Shown here piece by piece: positions 1 to 7,079 of a stretch of 20,972 bases of DNA. The notes below the pieces were generated by a model. It did no database searches. It had not been told where the DNA came from and saw only the letters and a program-made list of their open reading frames with translations. Position 1 is the stretch's first letter. Every line of letters begins with the position of its first letter. This DNA comes from an uncultured Peptococcaceae bacterium (lineage in GTDB: Bacteria; Bacillota; Desulfotomaculia; Desulfotomaculales; Desulfallaceae): assembly GCA_913064925.1 (NCBI GenBank), contig CAJYBN010000026.1, forward strand, positions 1 to 20,972, in the 5' to 3' direction. The translations under genes and the position numbers were made by a program.

Positions 1-1
1 G

Positions 2-109
2 GCCTATTTTGACCTGCACGATTTGCCGCACCTGGCCTTTCCCACTGACCGCCTGGTAATCGAGCGCCTGCGGCGGGAGCTGCTGCAGCGGCGCGCGCGG
101 GGGAATTGA
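2..109 (+). CDS. C-terminal 35 residues of a probable NUDIX hydrolase (partial)
   Basis: Only the 3' end is in the window; the frame is open from the first bases to TGA at 107-109. The visible tail begins AYFDLHDLPHLAFPTDRLV and then has an arginine-rich helix. Tails of this kind (an F-x-L-D-x-LP-x-LAF segment followed by a terminal helix) are common in ADP-ribose or NADH pyrophosphatase-like NUDIX hydrolases, but the catalytic Nudix box would lie outside the window. The family call is therefore a pattern guess, while the coding status is firmer. No T-tract terminator follows; the pabA promoter starts 39 bases downstream. Confidence 0.4.
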   Translation, partial: AYFDLHDLPHLAFPTDRLVIERLRRELLQRRARGN

Positions 110-115
110 GCAGCT

Positions 116-139
116 GCTTTCGCTACCGCTTTCACTACC
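116..139. repeat. 12-bp tandem direct repeat
   Basis: GCTTTCGCTACC at 116-127 is followed directly by GCTTTCACTACC at 128-139, with one mismatch. It lies between the NUDIX stop and the pabA promoter. It may be a binding site just upstream of the -35 element or simple slippage; nothing else in the sequence decides this. Confidence 0.5.
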
Positions 140-148
140 AGTTTTGTA

Positions 149-177
149 TTGACAAGGGAAGGCGGTTGTATTACAAT
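149..177 (+). promoter_or_regulatory. Sigma-A type promoter of the pab operon
   Basis: A perfect -35 TTGACA (149-154) and a -10 TACAAT (172-177, one mismatch to TATAAT) are separated by exactly 17 bases. Transcription would start near 184, giving an untranslated leader of about 118 nt before pabA. It is the best promoter match in the window. Confidence 0.85.
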
Positions 178-180
178 TTT

Positions 181-258
181 CTCAACAACTGAAAGCCGAG
201 CGTAGTTGAGAACAGCGAGCGGAGTTAAGCCGAGACGACTCGGAGACTTTGGGGTGAG
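181..258 (+). promoter_or_regulatory. Putative TRAP-type (GAG/UAG triplet) leader of the pab operon
   Basis: Triplets start at 198 (GAG), 203 (UAG), 208 (GAG), 213 (CAG), 217 (GAG), 222 (GAG), 227 (AAG) and 232 (GAG), with steps of 5,5,5,4,5,5,5. Further GAGs start at 243 and 256. TRAP (MtrB) from Bacillus binds around ten to eleven NAG triplets, preferring GAG and UAG, spaced by 2-3 nt. The region also folds into CTCAAC(181-186)/GTTGAG(205-210) and CCGAG(230-234)/CTCGG(239-243), so bound protein would compete with RNA structure. An intrinsic terminator follows at 259-285. Pattern and spacing are seen directly; the TRAP assignment is inferred. Confidence 0.55.
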
Positions 259-285
259 AACCAGTGCTTTGGCGCTGGTTTTTTT
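259..285 (+). terminator. Leader (attenuator) terminator ahead of pabA
   Basis: AACCAGTGC (259-267) pairs with GCGCTGGTT (272-280) through nine base pairs including one G-U, with a TTTG loop, and the 3' arm runs into seven T residues (279-285). It lies between the promoter at 149-177 and the pabA ribosome binding site (GGGAGGG near 290-296), so every pab transcript must read through it. That position makes it an attenuator rather than an end-of-operon terminator. A possible alternative pairing of AACAGCG (211-217) with CGCTGGTT (273-280, one bulge) could act against it, but this is weak evidence. Confidence 0.8.
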
Positions 286-301
286 ATTTGGGAGGGTCTG
301 T

Positions 302-907
302 ATGATTTTGCTTATCGACAACTACGACTCGTTTGTCTACAACTTATACCAGTACGTTTGTGGCCTGGGTTATGAGGTGAAAGTGCTGCGCAACGATAAG
401 ATAACGGTGGGGGAAATCGCCGCCATGTCGCCGGAAGCCGTTATCCTTTCTCCGGGCCCGTGCACGCCGGACGAGGCCGGCGTTTCAGTTGACGTGGTCA
501 GGTACCTGGGAGAGCGCTTGCCCATCCTTGGTGTGTGCCTGGGTCACCAGGCCATCGGCCAGGCCCTGGGGGGTAAGGTGGTGAGGGCAACCAGACCGAT
601 GCATGGTAAGACTTCCCGCGTCTATCACGACGGCAGGGGATTGTACGCCGGGCTGCCCAACCCCCTGGTGGCGGCGCGTTACCATTCCCTAATCTTGGAG
701 GAACAAAGCCTTCCCGGGTGCCTGGAAGTCACTGCCCGCACCGGGCGCGGGGAAATCATGGGAGTGCGCCACCGGCACTGGCCGGTGGAAGGGGTACAGT
801 TTCACCCGGAGTCAATTCTGACCGTGCACGGCAAAAAACTATTGGCCAATTTTCTGGACTATGCAAAGGAGGTGACAATGAATGCCGGTTCGGTTGCCCC
901 TGTATAA
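302..907 (+). CDS. pabA: Aminodeoxychorismate/anthranilate synthase glutamine amidotransferase subunit
   Basis: Class I glutamine amidotransferase of 201 residues, the usual size for PabA/TrpG. It hydrolyses glutamine and delivers ammonia to PabB for 4-amino-4-deoxychorismate synthesis in the folate pathway (cytosol). The start MILLIDNYDSFVYNL is typical. The catalytic triad is visible: Cys79 in GVCLGHQ, and His168 and Glu170 in QFHPES. ATG at 302 is chosen because GGGAGGG lies 6 nt upstream and homologues start here, although the frame is open back to 206. Its 3' end overlaps pabB by 26 nt, so translation is probably coupled. PabA and TrpG cannot be separated by sequence alone; in Bacillus one amphibolic protein serves both pathways. 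The TRAP-like leader fits such dual use. Confidence 0.93.
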   Translation: MILLIDNYDSFVYNLYQYVCGLGYEVKVLRNDKITVGEIAAMSPEAVILSPGPCTPDEAGVSVDVVRYLGERLPILGVCLGHQAIGQALGGKVVRATRPMHGKTSRVYHDGRGLYAGLPNPLVAARYHSLILEEQSLPGCLEVTARTGRGEIMGVRHRHWPVEGVQFHPESILTVHGKKLLANFLDYAKEVTMNAGSVAPV

Positions 908-2315
908 GCAGCTGCCGCTGCGGGCGGAAGCGCCGGAAATATTTGAACGTCTTCGCGACCTGCCCCACCCTTTTCTTCTGGATACCGGCATGCTGGTAAG
1001 GGGCCTGGGGCACCACTCTTTTGCGGGCGCGGACCCATTCCTGGTTATGAGCTGCAAGGGACGGCAGATCACCCTGCAGCAGGGAGACGGGAAAAAAATA
1101 ACCTTTACCGGGTCGCCCATGGCGGAACTTAAAAAACTGCTGCAGTGCTTCGCCATGCCGGAGGAAAACAGTATCCTGCCCCTGAACGGCGGCGCGGTGG
1201 GTTATTTCGCCTATGACCTGGGAAGATTATTTGAAGCTTTGCCTGAACGGGCCGAGGACGACTTGCAAGTGCCCGATCTCTGGCTGGGGTTCTACGACAC
1301 AGTGGTGGCGGTGGACGTGCTGAGCGGCGCGGTGACGGCGGTGTCCACCGGCCTGCCGGAGCGGGGGGCCGCCGCCCGCCAGCGGGCGGAAGAGCGGCTG
1401 GCCTTTTTGACCTCGCGGTTGGATGCGGGCGTGCACCGGCATCGGAGCCGGCCGGCGGCTGTGCCGGCCGCGCCCGGGGGCCGGCTGGTTTCCAATTTTT
1501 CACCCGCGGGTTACCGCGCTGTGGTTAAGCGGGCCGTGGAATACATTGCAGCAGGGGACATCTTCCAGGTTAATCTTTCCCAAAGATTTTGCGCGCCGCA
1601 AACCGTGGATTCGTGGACGCTGTACCGCAGGCTGCGCGAGATTAACCCCGCCCCCTTTGCTGCCTTTCTGTGCTGCGGCGGGATAGACATAATTTCGGCG
1701 TCGCCCGAGCGTTTCTTGCGGCTGGCGGGGGGCAGGGTGGAAACTCGTCCCATCAAGGGTACCAGGCGCCGGGGGCGGGACCCGGTGGAAGACGATAAGC
1801 TGCGCCGGGAGCTGTGGCAGAGCGAAAAGGACCGGGCTGAACTGATGATGATTGTGGACCTGGAGCGCAACGACCTGGGGCGGGTTTGCCGGGTGGGTTC
1901 GGTGCGGGTGCCGGAACTCTGCCGCCTGGAGGAATACGCCACCGTTTTTCACCTGGTCTCCACGGTGGAGGGGATACTGCCTGCCGGCAAGGACATTACC
2001 GACTTGCTGGCGGCCGCGTTCCCCGGCGGTTCCATCACGGGTGCGCCAAAGATACGGGCCATGGAGATCATCGAGGAGTTGGAACCGGTACGCCGCGGAG
2101 TTTATACCGGTTCCATCGGCTACCTGGGCTTTGACGGACGGGCGGATTTGAACATAGTAATCCGCACCATGCTGGCCACGGGCGGCAATTTGTATTTTCA
2201 GGTGGGCGGGGGCATCACCGCCGACTCCGACCCGCACATGGAGTACTTGGAAACGCTGGACAAGGCTCGGGCGCTGGTCCGGGCGTTGGAACTGCCGGGC
2301 GGGGACGCCTTTTAG
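882..2315 (+). CDS. pabB: Aminodeoxychorismate synthase component I
   Basis: Chorismate-binding enzyme of 477 residues, full length for the family. It converts chorismate plus ammonia from PabA to 4-amino-4-deoxychorismate. The C-terminal catalytic domain carries PIKGT at 290-294. A lysine (here K292) marks aminodeoxychorismate synthases, where anthranilate synthases have PIAGT, so pabB is preferred over trpE. Downstream motifs LMMIVDLERNDLGRV, GGSITGAPKIRAMEIIEELE and GGGITADSDP are all present. The ATG at 882 lies inside the end of pabA, with AAAGGAGGTGA at 865-875 placed for it; another ATG at 878 belongs to the pabA frame. The middle of the protein (about residues 145-200) is an Arg/Ala-rich linker of low similarity. 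Confidence 0.93.
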   Translation: MPVRLPLYKQLPLRAEAPEIFERLRDLPHPFLLDTGMLVRGLGHHSFAGADPFLVMSCKGRQITLQQGDGKKITFTGSPMAELKKLLQCFAMPEENSILPLNGGAVGYFAYDLGRLFEALPERAEDDLQVPDLWLGFYDTVVAVDVLSGAVTAVSTGLPERGAAARQRAEERLAFLTSRLDAGVHRHRSRPAAVPAAPGGRLVSNFSPAGYRAVVKRAVEYIAAGDIFQVNLSQRFCAPQTVDSWTLYRRLREINPAPFAAFLCCGGIDIISASPERFLRLAGGRVETRPIKGTRRRGRDPVEDDKLRRELWQSEKDRAELMMIVDLERNDLGRVCRVGSVRVPELCRLEEYATVFHLVSTVEGILPAGKDITDLLAAAFPGGSITGAPKIRAMEIIEELEPVRRGVYTGSIGYLGFDGRADLNIVIRTMLATGGNLYFQVGGGITADSDPHMEYLETLDKARALVRALELPGGDAF

Positions 2316-2344
2316 GCGCCAACCGTTGAGAGGAGGGCTTGTAT

Positions 2345-3166
2345 ATGCGCGAATACCATTTTGTGGACGGTGAGCCGGTTGCCGGCGGGTTTCAGAAAAT
2401 AATGGCAGGCGATGCGGGCTTGTTGTACGGCTGCAGCCTTTTTGAAACCATGCTGGTCAAAGGGAGCAGGCCGGTGCTGCTGGCGGAGCACCTGGCCAGA
2501 ATGGCCGCTTCGGCCCGTGACCTGGGCATGCCTTTGCCCGCTTCCCCCGCCGACCTGGCTGGGATGTGCCTGGCGGCGGCGCAGCGGGCCGGCACGGGCG
2601 TGCTGCGCTTGACCGTAACGGCCGGCGGCGATGCCGGCAAAAAGGGACGCATATTTATCATGATGCGGGAAGGTTTACCCTACCGGGCTGAACAAAAAGC
2701 AAAAGGTTTTGCCCTGTTGACCCTGGATTTTCCCCGCAACGAAAAATCACCTCTGGTACGGCACAAAACGGCCAACTTCTGGGAAAACCGGCTGGGGCGG
2801 GGCAGGGCCCAGCAGCAGGGGTACGACGAGGGGCTTTTTCTCAACACGCGTGGTTACGTGGCAGAGGGCACGGTAAGCAATATTTTCGCGGTGCGGGACG
2901 GCGAGCTGCTGACGCCGCCGGTAGAAGCGGGGCTGCTGCCCGGCACTGTCCGCCGCTTGGTAATCGATTACGCGGCCTCCGCCGGGCTGGCCTGCCGGGA
3001 GGCCATGTTGACCAGGCAGGAACTCGGCGGGGCGGACGAACTGTTTGTTACCAATTCCCTGCTTGGCGTAATGCCGGTTACTGTGCTTGACGGGGCGCCG
3101 GTAGGTACCGGGACTCCCGGCGCCGTGACCCGGGAATTGATGCGATTATACCCCGCCGAGGATTGA
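2345..3166 (+). CDS. pabC: Aminodeoxychorismate lyase (class IV PLP fold)
   Basis: A 273-residue class IV aminotransferase-fold protein. Its position directly after pabA-pabB identifies it as the lyase that splits 4-amino-4-deoxychorismate into p-aminobenzoate and pyruvate. The PLP-binding lysine is K141 in VRHKTANFWENR, and the family signature EGTVSNIF follows with E174. Branched-chain or D-amino-acid aminotransferases share this fold, so context carries much of the call. The ATG at 2345 is chosen because AGGAGG (2331-2336) is 8 nt away; an in-frame TTG at 2339 is too close to it. The gap from pabB is 29 nt. A strong terminator follows, closing the operon. Confidence 0.88.
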   Translation: MREYHFVDGEPVAGGFQKIMAGDAGLLYGCSLFETMLVKGSRPVLLAEHLARMAASARDLGMPLPASPADLAGMCLAAAQRAGTGVLRLTVTAGGDAGKKGRIFIMMREGLPYRAEQKAKGFALLTLDFPRNEKSPLVRHKTANFWENRLGRGRAQQQGYDEGLFLNTRGYVAEGTVSNIFAVRDGELLTPPVEAGLLPGTVRRLVIDYAASAGLACREAMLTRQELGGADELFVTNSLLGVMPVTVLDGAPVGTGTPGAVTRELMRLYPAED

Positions 3167-3182
3167 AGCCCGCGCGGCCCCG

Positions 3183-3217
3183 CCGCCCGGTCGGCATGAC
3201 CGGGCGGTAAGTTTTTT
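3183..3217 (+). terminator. Intrinsic terminator of the pabABC operon
   Basis: CCGCCCGGTC (3183-3192) and GACCGGGCGG (3198-3207) form a perfect 10-bp stem with a 5-nt loop, followed by TAAG and six T residues (3212-3217). It starts 16 nt after the pabC stop. Confidence 0.9.
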
Positions 3218-3291
3218 CCGCCTGCCGGAATATCCTCAATAAAAACCGGTGCGGGGGCAGGAATAGGCTTACCGGCGGTCGAAGTAACCGG

Positions 3292-3483
3292 TCAGGAATG
3301 CACGCACCTCAGGCGGATACACTTTCCCTTAGAGCCCTTAAACAGGTCTTTAAAGAGCTGGTCCAACTCTTCGTGCTTAAGGCGTATCAATCCCTCCGGA
3401 TTGATCAGGTTGTTGTTGACAAAAATGCGAATGTAAACATGTTCTGCCGTTTCTATGACCGTGACCAGTTTATACTCGTTCAA
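3292..3483 (-). CDS. Small protein of unknown function (63 aa)
   Basis: Not recognised. It starts at TTG (3483-3481), 4 nt after GGGAGGTGA on the minus strand, and reads MNEYKLVTVIETAEHVYIRI then a basic, partly amphipathic C-terminus. There is no signal peptide or transmembrane segment. The predicted pattern (two beta-like runs, then a helix rich in E, L and K) is compatible with a small cytosolic protein. It is divergent from the metallophosphoesterase gene, with only 38 nt between starts, so the two probably share a regulatory region. The opposite strand is also open over 3298-3525 but has no ribosome binding site, so the minus frame is preferred. Confidence 0.6.
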   Translation of the reverse strand: MNEYKLVTVIETAEHVYIRIFVNNNLINPEGLIRLKHEELDQLFKDLFKGSKGKCIRLRCVHS

Positions 3484-3521
3484 GAAATCACCTCCCTGCC
3501 GAGAAGGGGGATGAGCAGGTA

Positions 3522-4259
3522 TTGAAAATATATGCCATAGGCGACCTGCACCTGTCACTTAAAAAACCCGTTAACGTGCATAACTGGGCGGACAACGAAG
3601 AGTACAAACCCATGGGCGATGTGGACCCCTCCTGGCGCGACCACGCCCGGAGAATTTACGAGAACTGGCGGCGGACGGTGGGGAGTGAAGACGTGGTGCT
3701 GGTGCCGGGAGATATTTCCTGGGCCATGCGTTTGGACGAGGCCCGCCCCGACCTGGAGTTCCTGGGCCTGTTGCCGGGCCGCATTATTTGCGTGCAGGGC
3801 AATCACGATTACTGGTGGCAAAGCATTTCCCGGGTGAGGGCAGCGGTTCCGCCCAACGTGTTTATGATTCAGAACGACCACGTTGTGGTTGACGGGCTGA
3901 AAGTGTGCGGAACCCGGGGGTGGCTTTGTCCCAACAGCGCCTTTTTCAAGGAAGGGGACGAAAGAATATACCGGCGGGAACTCATCAGGTTGGAAAACTC
4001 GTTAAAGGGGGCGGGGCCGGGACAAAAGATTGCCATGATGCACTACATGCCCACCAATGAAAAACACGATTATTCGGGGTTTATCGAGTTGTTCCAAAAA
4101 TACGGCGTGAACACGGTGATTTACGGGCACCTGCACGCCAGGGCCTGCCGGTACCGGCTGCCGGACCGGGCGTGGGGTATCAGTTTTTACCTGGCCAGCG
4201 CGGACTACCTTGATTTCACGCCCCGGTTCATCATGTCCTGGCCGCCGGGGCCGGGCTAG
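3522..4259 (+). CDS. Cytosolic calcineurin-like metallophosphoesterase
   Basis: A 245-residue protein with the complete two-metal phosphoesterase motif set: D8-x-H10 in IGDLHLS, GD64 in VPGDISW, GNHD at 93-96, H174 in MMHYMPTN, and GHLH with H203 and H205. It probably hydrolyses a phosphomonoester or phosphodiester; the substrate cannot be read from sequence. There is no signal peptide, so a cytosolic location is likely. The start is TTG at 3522 because MKIYAIGDLH is the usual family beginning; the ribosome binding site is poor (AGAAGGGGG at 3501-3509 or AGCAGG at 3513-3518). Its stop overlaps the stop of the convergent gene within the shared tetranucleotide CTAG (4256-4259). Confidence 0.88.
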   Translation: MKIYAIGDLHLSLKKPVNVHNWADNEEYKPMGDVDPSWRDHARRIYENWRRTVGSEDVVLVPGDISWAMRLDEARPDLEFLGLLPGRIICVQGNHDYWWQSISRVRAAVPPNVFMIQNDHVVVDGLKVCGTRGWLCPNSAFFKEGDERIYRRELIRLENSLKGAGPGQKIAMMHYMPTNEKHDYSGFIELFQKYGVNTVIYGHLHARACRYRLPDRAWGISFYLASADYLDFTPRFIMSWPPGPG

Positions 4260-5095
4260 GTGCGGCCTTCGACGCGCGTAAAGCAGGCGGGATGGCCGAA
4301 TATGATTTTATTACCGCTGACGGCGTGTACCGCTTTGCTGCCGGCGGCTACGCTTTGCCCGCAAATGATGCAGGTTCCGGTTTCCTTGGCCGGAAGGACG
4401 GCACCGTGCAGCGTGTCGTTCCCCCAGGTAAATTGAATTTGTTCCAGCTTGCTCTTTTCCGGCTGCACCGGCGAGCATGCGGGGTGGTAGCAGCGGTATT
4501 TTTGCTTACCGTACTGCTTGAACCGGTACTGCACCATGGGACTGTATGGCGCAATTTTTTTATGGCAGCGCGAGCATATGCGGGCGCGCCCGGTGTTGGC
4601 CCGCAGGAGGTAACGCAGCCGTTCCGGCTTGCACCTGACCTGCATGTCTTTGCAAAAGCACCGGCGCGCCGGGTCTTGGTTGATCCAAGCGTTGACCAGG
4701 CGGTAAAACTCCTTGTAATTTCGCCCCTCCAGCTTAATATCCGCCGGGAAACCAGCTGCGATGATCTGCTGCTGAAAGGCCTGCTCAGCCACCTCATGGG
4801 CCAGGCCGTCCATGTGGGCGGTTTCCCACCGGTAACCGTTTTCGGTCAGCCACTGGTGCAGCCGGTGGAAAATGTTGCTGGAGCACACGTAAAGATAATC
4901 CTCCCGGGTAACGCCGGCTTCCCGCATCATTTCTCGCACTTTTCGACAGGCCATTTCTTCGAGGGTTATGTTTTTGTCCCAGGTCAGGGGCAGGTACCTT
5001 TTATAAATGCGCGGCGGGTTTTCGCAGACCAGAACCAGCACTTCCGAAAACGCCCTGCACCCGCCGCCTGCGTCTTCCACATACCAGTATTTCAA
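4256..5095 (-). CDS. Unknown protein with two LIM-like CxxC...HxxC zinc modules
   Basis: A 279-residue protein not recognised as a named family. The N-terminal 1-165 region is mixed alpha/beta (MKYWYVEDAGGG...EDYLYVCSSNIFHRL) and looks like a compact catalytic or scaffold domain. The C-terminal third has two similar modules: C174-x2-C177-x26-H204-x2-C207 and C242-x2-C245-x22-H268-x2-C271, both ending HPAC. Each resembles one half of a LIM-type zinc site. Another cluster, CFC at 146-148 with C155, sits just before. The start is TTG at 5095, 7 nt after GGGAGG. An extended -10 promoter is visible at 5186-5191 on the same strand. It converges on the metallophosphoesterase with a 4-nt overlap. Zinc binding is inferred; function is unknown. 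Confidence 0.8.
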   Translation of the reverse strand: MKYWYVEDAGGGCRAFSEVLVLVCENPPRIYKRYLPLTWDKNITLEEMACRKVREMMREAGVTREDYLYVCSSNIFHRLHQWLTENGYRWETAHMDGLAHEVAEQAFQQQIIAAGFPADIKLEGRNYKEFYRLVNAWINQDPARRCFCKDMQVRCKPERLRYLLRANTGRARICSRCHKKIAPYSPMVQYRFKQYGKQKYRCYHPACSPVQPEKSKLEQIQFTWGNDTLHGAVLPAKETGTCIICGQSVAAGSKAVHAVSGNKIIFGHPACFTRVEGRT

Positions 5096-5185
5096 TACTC
5101 AACCTCCCAGAACCTTAAAATTAATATGGAATTGCTGTCAGATGGCATAAATAGCTGCTGGTAGGTTAGTCGTTATTATGATATC

Positions 5186-5215
5186 ATTATAGCATAGAGA
5201 GATTTATCATGTCTT
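5186..5215 (-). promoter_or_regulatory. Likely promoter of the LIM-like zinc protein gene
   Basis: Read on the minus strand, TGCTATAAT forms an extended -10 (TATAAT is the complement of 5186-5191), with AAGACA 18 nt upstream (complement of 5210-5215). Spacing and the TG extension are good; the -35 matches four of six positions. Confidence 0.5.
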
Positions 5216-5240
5216 TTTTATAACCAGGGGGGAGAGATTG

Positions 5241-5573
5241 ATGTCGAGGTTTGTTTGCGACGTGTGCGGCGAAGAGGTTGCCGTTCACGAAGGAATTCTT
5301 ACCTGGACCCGCGATAACGCGACGCTGTCTAATTTTAAGCTTACCCACAAAAAAGACACCCGGCACGGGTGCCAGCCGGAGAGCAACAACCGTTTCAAGG
5401 ATTTATATACCCTGACCATGATAAACGGGTATTTGGAATTCATTAAATACCTTATCGATCGCTGGGAAAACGGCTTTTCCCTCAAGGACGCCGAGTCGCT
5501 GGAAAAAGTTTTCGAACAGTTGAATTTACATATGCATGAAAAAGTCATATTATTGACCGAAGACGACGAATAA
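5241..5573 (+). CDS. Small CxxC protein, possible zinc-binding, unknown function
   Basis: A 110-residue protein with a candidate zinc site near the N-terminus: C6 and C9 in VCDVCGEE, and H36, H42 and C44 in the segment THKKDTRHGC. The rest is helical (NGYLEFIKYLIDRWENGF, then a LEKVFEQLNLHMHEKV helix) with an acidic tail TEDDE. The family is not recognised. ATG at 5241 follows GGGGGGAGAG at the normal distance; an in-frame TTG at 5238 is less likely. It is transcribed divergently from the LIM-like zinc protein, and a terminator follows directly. A regulatory or adaptor role is possible but cannot be shown. Confidence 0.72.
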   Translation: MSRFVCDVCGEEVAVHEGILTWTRDNATLSNFKLTHKKDTRHGCQPESNNRFKDLYTLTMINGYLEFIKYLIDRWENGFSLKDAESLEKVFEQLNLHMHEKVILLTEDDE

Positions 5574-5587
5574 CCCCGTTACTAATT

Positions 5588-5611
5588 CCCGGAAAAAAAC
5601 CGGGTTTTTTT
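5588..5611 (+). terminator. Intrinsic terminator after the CxxC protein gene
   Basis: CCCGG (5588-5592), a seven-A loop and CCGGG (5600-5604) are followed by seven T residues (5605-5611). It begins 15 nt after the stop codon at 5571-5573. Confidence 0.8.
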
Positions 5612-5651
5612 GTCGGCAGGCGGGGGGTGCGGGCACCCCGCCGCCGCGTAG

Positions 5652-6839
5652 TCAGCACAAGTTATACGCCCGGGCCAGCTCGGCAAACGCGGGCAGGGAA
5701 TTGCGGATTACCTGCATGTCAATGCAGTAAGAGAGGCGGAAGTAACCGGGCTTGCCGAACCCGCTGCCGGGCACCAGCAGCAGGTTGAATTTTTGGGCCT
5801 GGCGTACAAATGCCACGTCGTCTTCCACCGGGCAGCGGGGGAAAAGATAAAATGCCCCCTGGGGTTTGGTTACGCTGAACCCCAGTTCTGTTAAATGGTT
5901 ATACAACAAGTCGCGCTTCGCGCGGTAATCGTCAATATCGACGGTTTCCCGCTGCAGCGCGGTTACCAAGCGCTGGATGAGGGCGGGGGCGTTGACGAAG
6001 CCCAGCGTCCGGTTGCAGAAAACCAGACCGTCGAAAATCAGGGCGGCGTCTTCGATGTCCGGGTTTACGGCCACGTAACCGATGCGCTCTCCGGGCAGGG
6101 CCAGGTCCTTGCTGTGGGATGTAACTACGATGGAATTTTTCACGTAGTTGAATACCTTGGGCACGGTGACGCCGTCGTAAACAATTTTGGCGTAAGGTTC
6201 ATCGGAAATCAAGTATACCGGCCGGCCCAGTTCCTTTTCCTTTTCCTCCAATACACGGCCCAGGGCGGCCAGTGTTTCTGCCGGGTAAACCACGCCGGTG
6301 GGGTTGTTGGGCGAGTTGATCAGCACGGCCTTGGTGCGGGGGCCAATGGCTGCAGCCACGGCCTCCGGGTCCAGCTGAAAATCTTCAGCGGTGGGCACTT
6401 CGCGGAGAACACCGCCGTGGTTATCCACGTAAAAGCGGTATTCCACAAAATAAGGCACCGGGACGATGACCTCTTCACCGGGGTTAAGCAGCGTTTTCAG
6501 CACCACGTTGAGCCCGCCGCCCGCACCGCAGGTCATGACTATGTGATCCGGCTGCACGGGCTTGCCGGTTTCCTCGGCCAGAACTTCGGCAACGGCCTGC
6601 CTTGTTTCCAGGTACCCGGCGTTGTTCATGTACCTGTGCATGCCCGGTACCGGGTTGCCGGCGATTTTTAACAACTCTCGCCGCAGGGCGTCGGGAGGCT
6701 CTACTTCCGGGTTGCCGAGGGTAAAATCGTAAACTTTGTCGGCGCCGTGTATCTGCCGCAGCTTTTCCCCTTCTTCGAACATTTTACGAATCCAGGATGA
6801 GGCGGACAGGTAATTTTTTATCTTGTCGGCTATGGGCAT
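5652..6839 (-). CDS. Class I/II PLP-dependent aminotransferase (aspartate aminotransferase family)
   Basis: A 395-residue fold-type I aminotransferase. The PLP lysine is K244 in TSHSKDLALPGERIGY, with N178 in INSPNNPTG, D213 and Y216 in ISDEPYAK, and a phosphate-binding segment around SHSKD. It would transfer amino groups between an amino acid (probably aspartate or a neutral amino acid) and 2-oxoglutarate; the exact substrate is not visible. The start ATG at 6839 has AAGGAGAGTGA about 6 nt upstream. It is monocistronic: the gene on its 3' side converges on it, and the SLH gene on its 5' side diverges from it. A G/C-rich inverted repeat just after the stop (about 5622-5643) lacks a T-tract on this strand. 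Confidence 0.9.
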   Translation of the reverse strand: MPIADKIKNYLSASSWIRKMFEEGEKLRQIHGADKVYDFTLGNPEVEPPDALRRELLKIAGNPVPGMHRYMNNAGYLETRQAVAEVLAEETGKPVQPDHIVMTCGAGGGLNVVLKTLLNPGEEVIVPVPYFVEYRFYVDNHGGVLREVPTAEDFQLDPEAVAAAIGPRTKAVLINSPNNPTGVVYPAETLAALGRVLEEKEKELGRPVYLISDEPYAKIVYDGVTVPKVFNYVKNSIVVTSHSKDLALPGERIGYVAVNPDIEDAALIFDGLVFCNRTLGFVNAPALIQRLVTALQRETVDIDDYRAKRDLLYNHLTELGFSVTKPQGAFYLFPRCPVEDDVAFVRQAQKFNLLLVPGSGFGKPGYFRLSYCIDMQVIRNSLPAFAELARAYNLC

Positions 6840-7079
6840 GAAAAATCACTCTCCTTGGGTTGTGCCTTTTGGGGTACAGCAATACAGCAATAATATTTCT
6901 CTCCGGCAAAAGGAAATACCTGCAGGGAAACATAATTATAAATAATAAATAACCGGTTCTCCGCGGCCGGGCGCGGGTGCCTCCCGGGGCGCACCGCGGA
7001 ACGCGGGCGGGTTGCCGGTGGAACACGGCGGCCGAATTCGTCGTCTAAGACTTGTAACCCTTTCCCGAGGAGGTAAATA
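6840..7079. other. Divergent intergenic region, aminotransferase/SLH gene
   Basis: The 240 bases contain an AT-rich patch (about 6925-6953, CATAATTATAAATAATAAAT) where -10 elements for either direction could lie, then a GC-rich patch (6960-7030) with CCGCGG at both 6961 and 6996 and an imperfect inverted repeat. No convincing -35/-10 pair, riboswitch or small gene was recognised. GAGGAGG before 7080 is the ribosome binding site of the SLH gene. Confidence 0.4.

Noticed and set aside
230..243. CCGAG-ACGA-CTCGG hairpin resembling one half of a guanidine-II (mini-ykkC) riboswitch
   Set aside because: The riboswitch needs two adjacent hairpins with ACGR loops; only one is present, and the downstream gene is pabA rather than a guanidine exporter or carboxylase.
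3298..3525. 75-codon plus-strand frame opposite the small 63-residue protein
   Set aside because: It starts with no ribosome binding site shortly after the pab terminator; the minus-strand alternative has GGGAGGTGA at the right distance.
4292..5164. 290-codon open frame on the plus strand
   Set aside because: It lies antisense to the zinc-module protein, has no ribosome binding site and shows no family motif; the minus frame has a start signal, a promoter and paired Cys/His modules.
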